From NCBI GenBank assembly GCA_027943245.1, contig JANDJZ010000146.1, positions 33,987 to 97,986 of the forward strand: DNA of 64,000 bases, in the 5' to 3' direction. Of the stretch, positions 11,095 to 24,208 are shown in pieces; within the stretch, counting starts at the first letter, position 1; every line of letters starts with the position of its first letter. The translations under genes and the position numbers were made by a program. The notes beneath the pieces were generated by a model that was not told the origin of the DNA, did no database searches, and saw nothing but the letters and a program-made list of their open reading frames with translations. Source of the stretch: Acanthamoeba sp. SK_2022b. Lineage: Eukaryota > Discosea > Longamoebia > Acanthamoebidae.

Positions 11095-11755
11095 CTACGT
11101 CGCTTCATTTTTCCAAGAGAGCAGCGCATCCGAAAGGAAAGCTGCTCGTGGCCTCTTGCCGCCCGTGACCACGGTATGCGGGTCCGCATACACAGACCAT
11201 TCTCCCTGCACCACCAAACGGGGGGAGGGATTAGGGCGCCGTGAATAATCGACGGCCGGCGCTTGCTCACCTGGGGGCTCTTGGGAAAATCATCTGGTAT
11301 GTCCAGCTCATCGCTCCAGATGACGGACTCCTCTGTCTTCCCCTCCAGCTTGTGTATGACTACAATGCAGGCTGCGTCCACCCACTTCTGCTGACCCTCA
11401 GGACCCACCTGGTACATCCCGTTCTCGATGCCCACGCACAAATCGGCGTCTGTGGCCACACTTTCATGGTCAACCTTGGTCCATGAAGCTTCGTGGAGGT
11501 GGTCGTACCCGGTTTGGCCTTGTGCGCCTCCTTCGCTCTGTGCCGTGCCCCTACGAGGGCCAAAAGCACGTCAGCAGGAGGTGCGAAGAGAGAGAGAAAG
11601 GAAGGCTGGTGTGTGCCTTCTTCTGTCTGTGGACGGCCCACAGGCTGCGGGGGGACCGCAGAGACCACCGCCACACCACTAACTACAGCGTCGGGATAGA
11701 CCTGGCGAAGAGCCGCCAGCTTGATGGCGCTGGTTGACCCCACAACAACCTCCAT
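11095..11755 (-). CDS. inosine/xanthosine triphosphatase, YjjX family
   Basis: Read on the minus strand from ATG 11755-11753. Exon 1 starts MEVVVGSTSAIKLAAL and reaches the QPVGRPQTEEG block. A small exon supplies ARHRAKEAHKAKP, the third has ADLCVGIENGMY, and the last (from 11205 to stop 11095-11097) has VVTGGKRPRAAFLSDAL. These blocks match, in order, YjjX-type non-canonical purine NTP phosphatases, which hydrolyse ITP and XTP to keep deaminated purines out of nucleic acids. The intron before ARHRA fits only a GC donor (AAG|GCACAC); the others are GT-AG. The C-terminus is a little shorter than in bacterial homologues. It is divergent from the helicase gene, with 151 bases between start codons. 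Interior exon limits are approximate. Confidence 0.75.
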
Positions 11756-11906
11756 TTCTTTTTAGCCACCACAAAAAATAACCAAACAACAACAACAACA
11801 TGTTTCGTTTGTGCTCGCCCTCGAAAAATAATTCCAGGTATACCAAGCAGGAGCAAGCGCTTTACTCGGTGCGGCTTGTTGTTTCCACACTGCCGGCAGC
11901 AAGAGG

Positions 11907-16742
<4,836 letters not shown>

Positions 16743-16777
16743 GAGGCCTCCTGTTCGGGCACATGCGACCTCAATGT

Positions 16778-17200
16778 TCACGAGCAAAAGCTACCATGAC
16801 TCCTCACGAATGAATGTTTTGCTTCGCCAAATTCTAAGAACGCCAGAGCAAGTTCCCAACTGTTGTCGCAGGCTCCACAAATGAGTTCAGAAACGCCAGT
16901 TCGGAGTTGCGTTTTGTAAATCCTATCAACTGTGCCCTCTTCAAGCTCACAAGCTAAAAAGAGAGGTTCGGCACAGTGAGAAAAAAGCTCAGCAGAGTCA
17001 GCATTGGGTATGGTGGGAGGCAGAGTGCAAGGAACTGAAGAAGTTCTCAAGGTAAGAGAAGCAAAGTCCCTATGTGGGGTATACCAGTAGGAAGAGAACA
17101 GAGAATCAAGAACAGAATTTGGGTCTAGCACCCTCCTCTGTCTGAGTGAAGAAAAAGCTTTCCAACTGATATGCCTGTGGAGGGACAAAAATTTACACAA
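16778..17200 (-). CDS. unrecognised 140-residue ORF in the duplicated flank (copy A)
   Basis: The frame is intact on the minus strand and starts MCKFLSLHRHISWKAF. Its counterpart in copy B (18705-19127) differs by one visible residue (Asp to Gly). The composition is protein-like, with several Cys and balanced hydrophobic segments, but I recognise no domain. Because the duplication is recent, conservation between copies is not evidence of selection. It may be an exon of the element described in the neighbouring minus-strand frames or a chance frame. Confidence 0.3.
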   Translation of the reverse strand: MCKFLSLHRHISWKAFSSLRQRRVLDPNSVLDSLFSSYWYTPHRDFASLTLRTSSVPCTLPPTIPNADSAELFSHCAEPLFLACELEEGTVDRIYKTQLRTGVSELICGACDNSWELALAFLEFGEAKHSFVRSHGSFCS

Positions 17201-17358
17201 ATAACCATCAGTGTGACATATGCCTTGTGGAAAAACCTGGGAGACTGGTGGTTCTGATTTGGTCTAGATATTGGAGAAGAGTTGGTTGATGTCTTCATGA
17301 GCGTGGCCAACTCTTTACGTCTTATAGGGCATCCACCCCAGTGGAGAGTGAGGCCAGG

Positions 17359-17757
17359 TTAGGAGGCCATGCAGCCAGTTGTGAAGATCGTTCTCTGCTG
17401 CTGGGGAGAGCTGGGCATGGTCACTCCAGCTCCTTCTTGAGGCAATGACATGGTATGTGTTACTGTAACAAGAGCTTCGCCAGCAGGACTGCCCTGGAGT
17501 ACAACGCCCTTTCCCACCACTGCTGTGAGCCAGTGAACAGGACTGAGCTGGTTGCGTTGTGGAGCTGGACCAATCTCTGCTTGCTGCCTCTTTTGATTAT
17601 CCAATGGGTGGTGCGCCTTGGTTCTGAGTATCCATTTTTGGGTTGTGGATGTTTTATTTTTCTTTTTATTTAGTGCAACAATTGGTTTTGGCTGCCTGAA
17701 ATCTTTTGTGGAGATTTGCATAATGATTTGCCTCTTGGGGTGTGGGTGCTTTGGCAA
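17359..17757 (-). pseudogene. minus-strand ORF of an unknown element, copy A
   Basis: A 132-codon frame beginning MPKHPHPKRQIIMQISTK and continuing through QKRQQAEIGPAPQRNQLSP to the region opposite 17359. In copy B the same sequence is split: one part joins an upstream frame (19875 to 19615) containing DQKSVEPLTIPRVTTIY, the other lies at 19288-19533. The breaks differ between copies, which fits decay of a once longer protein. No family is recognised. Confidence 0.35.
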
Positions 17758-17867
17758 GTGTGTGTATGCTGCATAGCCAGCTGTATATTGTAGTTACCCT
17801 TGGTATTGTCAGTGGCTCTACACTCTTCTGATCAATCTTCCTGTGCCTTTTTGACATAGAACGCCTT

Positions 17868-18003
17868 GGGATTTACACTAGTGACTTGGAGCTCAACATT
17901 CACAATGCGCTTGCCAACAAGCCACAGCATTGGGCTATCCCAACGAGCGACAACAACCTTTTGCGGGCCACATCGCTCCTACATGTCATCCGGTTCCACT
18001 ACT
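17868..18003 (+). repeat. dispersed repeat, copy 1 (partner at 23521-23690)
   Basis: The sequence beginning GGGATTTACACTAGTGACTT is repeated with substitutions and small indels at about 23522. Copy 1 is inserted between the right end of duplication copy A and the start of copy B. On the minus strand both copies read VNVELQVTSVNP, suggesting a shared coding remnant. Confidence 0.65.
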
Positions 18004-18005
18004 CT

Positions 18006-18669
18006 GTTCGTGTCGTTAAGGAGTTGGTCGAGAACGACGCGACAGTCGCATCATCATCTTCTCCCAGTGGGATCAAATGCTGAGCCACGTCGGTGGTCCC
18101 TCTCTCCTCTCCACACGCTGACTTTGGCCTGTGGGAGCCGCACACTCGGGCAATCGGGGATTCGCTAACACTGTGTATGGTTTTTTTGACACGACAGGCG
18201 ACATCTTGGAAGGAACGGCCAGCCACCTGTGCCTCTCCAGGGAACGTGCACCTTCTCGTCACCTGCACACCCAGCACACATGTGGGCTCACGTTGGTCCG
18301 TATCGCAGGAGAACGCAGCATCCGGTACCAACCTCACAGGAGCCACCCACATCCTGCTGGTCGACCCCATCTCCGGGTCGCGTAAACGGGCGCGTGCGAT
18401 CGAAGCGCAGGTGGGCCGCTCCCCCTTTCCTCCATTTTGGCTGCGGTCGCACTTGCGCTTATGCGCATTGGGGGGGGTCGTACTTGGTGCAGGCGATCGG
18501 GCGTGCGCATCGTCTCGGCCAGACACACAAGGTAACGGTGGTTCGCTTCATCGTCGTTGACACGGTTGAATTCGATGCCTATCTCAACAACTACCGCAAC
18601 GGTCCTGTTGAAGACGAGGATGATGTCGATGATGGCGTCGCTGGCGCCCATGGTCCTCTTGGAGTCTAG
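18006..18669 (+). pseudogene. broken duplicate of the helicase C-terminal exons (copy B)
   Basis: Matches helicase exons at 15982-16742. The first exon is frameshifted: AACGACGACGACAG in A is AACGACGCGACAG in B. The following exon and intron have lost about 110 bases (18200-18275). The last exon with GRAHRLGQTHK is intact down to the stop near 18667. No upstream ATPase exons are present. It cannot make a working helicase. Confidence 0.85.
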
Positions 18670-18704
18670 GAGGCCTCCTGTTCGGGCACATGCGACCTCA
18701 ATGT

Positions 18705-19127
18705 TCACGAGCAAAAGCTACCATGACTCCTCACGAATGAATGTTTTGCTTCGCCAAATTCTAAGAACGCCAGAGCAAGTTCCCAACTGTTGTCGCAGGC
18801 TCCACAAATGAGTTCAGAAACGCCAGTTCGGAGTTGCGTTTTGTAAATCCTATCAACTGTGCCCTCTTCAAGCTCACAAGCTAAAAAGAGAGGTTCGGCA
18901 CAGTGAGAAAAAAGCTCAGCAGAGTCAGCATTGGGTATGGTGGGAGGCAGAGTGCAAGGAACTGAAGAAGTTCTCAAGGTAAGAGAAGCAAAGTCCCTAT
19001 GTGGGGTATACCAGTAGGAAGAGAACAGAGAACCAAGAACAGAATTTGGGTCTAGCACCCTCCTCTGTCTGAGTGAAGAAAAAGCTTTCCAACTGATATG
19101 CCTGTGGAGGGACAAAAATTTACACAA
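18705..19127 (-). CDS. unrecognised 140-residue ORF (copy B of 16778-17200)
   Basis: Same frame and length as the copy A reading frame, with a single visible amino-acid difference. No domain is recognised. See copy A for the reservations. Confidence 0.28.
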   Translation of the reverse strand: MCKFLSLHRHISWKAFSSLRQRRVLDPNSVLGSLFSSYWYTPHRDFASLTLRTSSVPCTLPPTIPNADSAELFSHCAEPLFLACELEEGTVDRIYKTQLRTGVSELICGACDNSWELALAFLEFGEAKHSFVRSHGSFCS

Positions 19128-19939
19128 ATAACCATCAGTGTGACATATGCCTTGTGGAAAAACCTGGGAGACTGGTGGTTCTGATTTGGTCTAGATAATG
19201 GAGAAGAGTTGGTTGATGTCTTCATGAGCGTGGCCAACTCTTTATGTCTTATAGGGCATCCACCCCAGTGGAGAGTGAGGTTCCAGGTTAGGAGGCCATG
19301 CAGCCAGTTGTGAAGATCGTTCTCTGCTGCTGGGGAGAGCTGGGCATGGTCACTCCAGCTCCTTCTTGAGGCAATGACATGGTATGTGTTACTGTAACAA
19401 GAGCTTCGCCAGCAGGACTGCCCTGGAGTGCAACGCCCTTTCCCACCACTGCTGTGAGCCAGTGAACAGGACTGAGCTGGTTGCGTTGTGGAGCTGGACC
19501 AATCTCTGCTTGCTGCCTCTTTTGATTATCCAATGGGTGGTGCGCCTTGGTTCTGAGTATCCATTTTTGGGTTGTGGATGTTTTATTTTTCTTTTTATTT
19601 AGTGCAACAATAGGCTATGGTTTTGGCTGCCTGAAATCTTTTGTGGAGATTTGCATAATGATTTGCCTCTTGGGGTGTTTGTATATTGTAGTTACCCTTG
19701 GTATTGTCAGTGGCTCTACACTCTTCTGATCAATCTTCCTCTGCTTTTTGACATAGAACGCCTCGTCAGACATGAGCTGTGGGACAACTACACCACAGCA
19801 CAGGTGGAGGGACACCACCTCAATTGGCTCATTCTTGACTGAATCAGTGGTTTTGAAAACTTCGTCAATGCACATGGCTCAGTCATCCTGAACGCCTTCA
19901 ACTACTACAAGACTTGCTGCTTGCCTCACTTCAAACCAC

Positions 19940-20137
19940 GTGGCTTACCTACAAACTACAAAGCTCTTTTGGAGTTCTTGGAATGTAGCACTTATGAATG
20001 AAACAGCTCTTACCATGTTAACAAATTCATATACACAGCACATGCAAGAAGGGCAGCAGGCACCAAATCCAGGCACCCTGAGCAAGTACTTTACCACGTT
20101 TGACAGCCTCACCAAGCATCCTGGCGTCATAGAGTAG
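19940..20137 (+). pseudogene. coding-like remnant in the left fold-back arm
   Basis: A 65-codon frame containing MNETALTMLTNSYTQHMQEG and LSKYFTTFDSLTKHPGVIE. Similar protein-like text resumes after palindrome-bearing segments: SSFQILTRGQMKHLLAHYLK (20305-20370) and SLYKDICLSQNVLADES (20450-20500). The pieces read like exons of one degraded gene. No family is recognised. Confidence 0.4.
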
Positions 20138-20162
20138 GTCTCCCTATATATATGACCGAATT

Positions 20163-20184
20163 GAACCCAATGCACATTGGGTTC
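20163..20184. repeat. palindrome, X-X type (CCCAATGCACATTGGG core)
   Basis: A perfect 22-base palindrome extending the core by GAA and TTC. It is followed 40 bases later by a different palindrome at 20224-20237. Confidence 0.85.
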
Positions 20185-20223
20185 TGTGGTTGCTGAATTT
20201 TTGTTATGTGAATCACACCTGAC

Positions 20224-20237
20224 CTGATGTGCATCAG
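20224..20237. repeat. palindrome, Y-Y type (CTGATGTGCATCAG)
   Basis: A 14-base palindrome except for the central TG. It shares the ATGTGCAT centre with the X-X type but has different outer halves. Confidence 0.8.
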
Positions 20238-20396
20238 TTTACCATGCAACAAGCTCAACCACAATGCTCCAAGCAGCGAGACTCTCATTACGCTCAACAT
20301 GCTCAATTCCAGTAGCTTTCAGATTCTCACCAGGGGGCAGATGAAGCACCTTCTTGCCCACTACCTCAAGTGGCTTCCAGAATTTGGACAACCACA

Positions 20397-20418
20397 GAAC
20401 CCAATGTGCATTGGGTTC
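20397..20418. repeat. palindrome, X-X type (CCCAATGTGCATTGGG core)
   Basis: A 22-base palindrome, the same as 20163-20184 apart from the central dinucleotide. It begins a segment that ends CACTCAG, like a splice acceptor, between two coding-like stretches. Confidence 0.85.
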
Positions 20419-20877
20419 ACTTTTATATCTTTTTTGCAAAACACTCAGGTCCCTCTACAAGGACATTTGCCTGAGCCAGAACGTCCTAGCTGATGAAAGC
20501 AGCCAATTCAAAGTCACACAAACAGAGATTAGTGAGTCTGTGGCTGAGTGCTACAAGGGCCATCCTTCTTGTAGTCTTGTAGGGATGGCTTTTATAGCAG
20601 TCATCCACAGACTCTTGAGTCTGTGTCTGCATGACTTTGAAGTGGCTTTCGTGAGCAAGGATGTTCTGGATGAGGCAAATGTCCTGGTAGAGGGATGGTG
20701 GCATGGGGCAGTGCATGCTTCTTGATAGGCCTGCATGTAGGTGTGAAGCTGTTCCTCTACATTGTTCCAGTAGTTGGTCAAAACTGTCCAGAAGTCCTCT
20801 GCAAGAAAGGTGCATTGGGTTGGAAAGACGAGTGATTATGAAGTCAGATGCATTTGCAAAAAAGACCAAAAACAAAC

Positions 20878-20891
20878 CTGATGCGCATCAG
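20878..20891. repeat. palindrome, Y-Y type (CTGATGCGCATCAG)
   Basis: A perfect 14-base palindrome. It lies in the right fold-back arm at the position corresponding to the X-X palindrome of the left arm. An X half-site (GGTGCATTGGGTT) lies about 65 bases upstream. Confidence 0.8.
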
Positions 20892-22240
20892 TAAAAACAC
20901 GGTGCATACTTTTGCTGGTTGCTACTGGAAGCCACTTCTGGTAGTGGGAAAGAAGGCACTTCCTCACCAGTGAGAATTTGCTTGCCACTTGGATCATCAT
21001 TGTTGTGCTTGTGGATGAACGGATGTGCATCAGGTCAGGTGTGGCACATAAGAAAAAATCAGCAACCACAAAACCCAATTGGGTATTACATTGGGTTCAA
21101 GGTGACATATGTTTGGCGCCCTATCTATGACGCCAGGATGCTTGGTGAGGCTGTTGAAAGTGGTAAAGTACCCTGAGCAAGGACTAGCTCAGGGTGCCCA
21201 GATTTGGTGCCTGCCCTTCATGCATGTGCTGTATATGGATTTGTTAAAACTGTAAGAAGCTCTCTCATTCAGAAGTGGGACTTACCAAGAACTCTGAACG
21301 AGCTTTGTAGTTCGTAGCTTGGCCAGGGGTTTAAAGTGTGGCAAGCAGCTGGTCTTGTAGTAGTTGAAGGCCTTTCAGATGCATTCTGGATGGCTGAGTT
21401 GTGAGCATTTACAAAGTTTTTAGATTTGGTGTGTTCACAATTAGCCAGTTGAGGTGGTGTCCCTCCGCAGAGCAGATGGTGTAGTAGTTGTCCCACACCT
21501 CATGGCTGACAAGGCGCCAAACAACCTGATGTGCATTGGGGTCAAATCCACAGTAATGTGACAAGTGCAAACATACCAAATTTGTCAGTGTGCCCTCACA
21601 GTTAAAAAATTGTTGTTAAACTAAAGCACTGAAAATGAAAAAAAGGAAACAGCCATTGTAAAATGATATGCAGAGGAGAGGATCTTCATGAAAACCCACT
21701 GCACATCAGGATTGAAATGTGGGTGATTGACAAACTATTCAATCATAAATGGATGAAGGCAAGGCCAGAGAAAACCCAAGCACATCAGTTCAGAAATAGA
21801 TTTTTTGAATGGGCTTACTGGTGTTTAACAAACTCATTTTCACCCAATGGAGTCTACTCTCCAACCATTGCTCAACATTGCTCAACAGTCTTCTTTTAAC
21901 AGTAGACACTGCCTAAAACCTCCTCTATTATCAAATGAGAGGTCGAAAATGACTGGCGTTTTTGAGTACAACACATGGGCAAGCGGATTATATTTGAGGT
22001 GAAATGTTGTTGGTATAAGGGCAACATGAAGAAAATCAGATAGAGAAATTGTTTTATTTGGATTGTGTATGTGTATGTGGTCCACATCTGTTTTGTCTTT
22101 GGAATTGGGGCAAGATCAAGAATATTGGATCAAGAAATTGTTTTATTTGGATCATATATATGTGGTCACCATTGATTTTGTCATGGGCCAACTGTTGCAA
22201 GTATCCTGCTGGCCTGTGCTATGAATTTTCAGGCCAACTC

Positions 22241-22840
22241 TCACACATGTCCAAAAGTTGCTTTTGTAGTGCAGGTCTCATCTGGCACCAGGTGGAAAGA
22301 CCCATCATCATCTTCCTCTAACCAGTTGAGGAAGATTTGTGCCCTTGTAGTGCGCTTCACCAAGCCAAGCCAAACACTGCCTTTTTCACCAGACACTGCT
22401 ATTATAGCACCATCTTCAGGCTTATCAGCGGTGAGATCACAGGTGGCCTTGCCTGTCAGGGCAAGGCCAGCACAGTAAGGTGGGTCAAGAGGCTCAGCAG
22501 GAATTGTATCATGGGCTTGAGAAGTGGCATAGTTGTAAACCCACTGAAATGGATTCACAAGTAGGCACTCATAAGGAGGATTATTGAAGAGAGATACCAT
22601 GCGCTCTAAGAGGCCTGGAGCTGAGCACAGTTGTTGAGGTCTGTGAGGGCATGCAGGGTATCCTTGAGAGTGGTTGGATCAAGCTGAGCAGGAACCAGGG
22701 GGATAGGGCCATGAGGCTTGAAGAGGTGCAGTCCTTCCAGGAAGATGGGAGAGGCGCCAGCATGGGAAGTACACTTGAACCATCCATAATCACAGACAAG
22801 ACACCACTGGGACCCGTGCTTGCTTCCTGCTGATGAAGGT
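22241..22840 (-). pseudogene. degenerate protein-coding remnant of unknown family
   Basis: On the minus strand a 119-codon frame (22600 to 22241) starts MVSLFNNPPYECLLVNPFQW and includes CDLTADKPEDGAIIAVSGEK and IFLNWLEEDDDGSFHLVP. Immediately upstream, in another frame, comes WCLVCDYGWFKC...FLEGLHLFKPHGPIPLVP. The text is strongly protein-like and continuous except for one frame change. It is most likely a decayed transposon-like or host-duplicate gene; I cannot name the family. Confidence 0.45.
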
Positions 22841-23361
22841 GATACATCTAGTGCTCCTTTTCAATAAGGCGCAACTGCTTGAACTTTTGCTTCATTAGCT
22901 GGGCCCTCTGTGCTGTTGTCATGCACTGATTAATCAGTCAAATTCACATGAATTCTCCTACACGTCATCACCATTGCCATGCCTAGGGACTTACCATTTA
23001 TTGTGTGGTGTATCAGTTCAGATGTCACACCACACACCCAATTCTTCCCACATTTTTTTCTGCCCATGATTGTTACCAAGGATCATGTTTTTTTTTTTTT
23101 TTTTTTGAACCCTTAATGATTATACTATACAGGAACCTAGAGCACTTCTACAACTCCTGAGTCCAAGGACAAGTCTCCAAACAGTCAGAAGATGAAGGCA
23201 GATGTGGCTTGGCTTTCCAAGTTTGCCCCTTCTTTTTAAGGGCAATTACAGCACCTTCTTTGTGCTCAGACATGGTTTCATGATATTCCAGTATGTCTTC
23301 CTCCACCTTTTGTTGCCTGAGAGCTGCCAGCTTGTGTGTGCCAACATGTGTCTTGTTTTTG

Positions 23362-23379
23362 AACTGATGCACATCAGTT
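23362..23379. repeat. palindrome, Y-Y type (CTGATGCACATCAG core)
   Basis: An 18-base palindrome apart from its central dinucleotide. A hybrid copy with one half of each type follows at 23389-23403 (CCAATGCACATCAGG). Confidence 0.8.
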
Positions 23380-23456
23380 TTTTTGGGACCAATGCACATC
23401 AGGTTTTCAGGACTGGTGTGCGTTGGGTTTTCTTTGCTCCATGCATCACTTCTTCC

Positions 23457-23476
23457 ATCCCAATGCACATTGGGAT
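23457..23476. repeat. palindrome, X-X type (CCCAATGCACATTGGG core)
   Basis: A 20-base palindrome at the opposite end of the presumed minus-strand intron from the Y-Y palindrome at 23362. Confidence 0.8.
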
Positions 23477-23520
23477 TTTTACTCATTCATTTTTTTGCTT
23501 ACAGATCTACCTCCATGATT

Positions 23521-23690
23521 GTGGGATTTACACTGGTGACTTGGAGCTCAACATTCACAATGCTGCTGCCTCAACTCAAACCACAGCATTGGTTTCTACA
23601 TCTTGCTAGAGCCATCAACAACCTTGTCTGGGTCCACTTCCCTCCTACTCTTCCATGTCATCCACTTCCACTACTCTCCCATCCTATACA
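23521..23690 (+). repeat. dispersed repeat, copy 2
   Basis: Related to 17868-18003: shared GACTTGGAGCTCAACATTCA, CCACAGCATTGG, and TCATCC...TTCCACTACTCT blocks in the same order. Confidence 0.65.
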
Positions 23691-24208
23691 CCAATACCAT
23701 CTCCTCCCCTAGCCCTCACATCAGTGGCTTTTCAGTTGCCATCTTTTCTCACTCTTCTGTGGACATGAGGAGCATCTGGTACCCACAGCCTTCCTGCTTT
23801 CCTGCACCAGAATGCTTCCTTCCATCCCTATCTCTCCAATGTGCAAAGAATTGGCTCACAACACTCTGACCTTCCTTTCCAGCCAAGGAAATGACCACAT
23901 ACCTCTGCCTCTGCCACTCTACAACTACCTTCTCAACAGCCTTGAACTACCTGCCCCTCAGGTATGTATGGGTTTTTATACAGTTCATGTAGAAAAAGTG
24001 TTAACACTCCATTATTAAGTTTCAGTATTGTATAAGAGTATAAGAGCTTTCTCACCTGGGAGTATGAATGCTGGTGTTTCTGGACTTGGTAGTAGAGAAA
24101 AGCTTGGTCACCAAGAAGCTCTCTGGTGTAATCCAAGCTTTTCGCTTAACAGAACGAGGACGTTCTGCCAAGAAAAAAAAGAAAGAAAGAAAGAACGACA
24201 GGCGCAAG

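Larger units (their letters stand above)
18006..19764 (+). repeat. tandem duplication, copy B
   Basis: Second copy of the 15982-17867 segment. It ends at the shared string GACATAGAACGCCT and runs directly into the left arm of the fold-back repeat. Copy A instead runs into the dispersed repeat at 17868. Confidence 0.85.
19764..21512. repeat. large imperfect inverted repeat (fold-back), arms about 0.8-0.9 kb
   Basis: The left arm starts at GTCAGACATGAGCTGTGGGA. The right arm ends in its reverse complement, GTAGTTGTCCCACACCTCATG... (21480-21510). Matching pairs run inward in order, for example GAGCAAGTACTTTACCAC (near 20085) with GTGGTAAAGTACCCTGAGC (near 21160), and the TTTGCCTGAGCC/GATGAGGCAAA blocks at 20467 and 20670. 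The centre lies near 20570 (CCATCCTTCTTG...GGGATGG). The left arm on the plus strand also looks like decayed coding sequence (TLTMLTNSYTQHMQEGQQ-like reading at 20000-20060). Confidence 0.8.
23150..23570 (-). pseudogene. second degenerate minus-strand gene fragment with a palindrome-bearing intron-like segment
   Basis: Reading minus, VNVELQVTSVNPTIMEVDL (about 23570-23510) is followed by GTAAGC at about 23504, a plausible donor. After about 170 bases ending ACACACAAG comes LAALRQQKVEEDILEYHETM and a Lys-rich stretch down to about 23150. The presumed intron contains three ATGCACAT-centred palindromes. No family is recognised. Confidence 0.4.
16743..24208. other. gene-poor, AT-richer repeat island
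   Basis: No intact gene is supported over roughly 7.4 kb. Base composition and codon-like content differ sharply from the GC-rich genes on both sides. The island contains copy B of the helicase end, a fold-back repeat (19764-21512), short palindromes, two copies of a small dispersed repeat and several broken reading frames, and an 18-base poly-T near 23089. It looks like a nest of decayed mobile elements. Confidence 0.75.

Noticed and set aside
20163..23476. CRISPR-like array
   Set aside because: The palindromes are irregularly spaced, of two kinds, lack uniform spacers and sit in eukaryotic repeat DNA.
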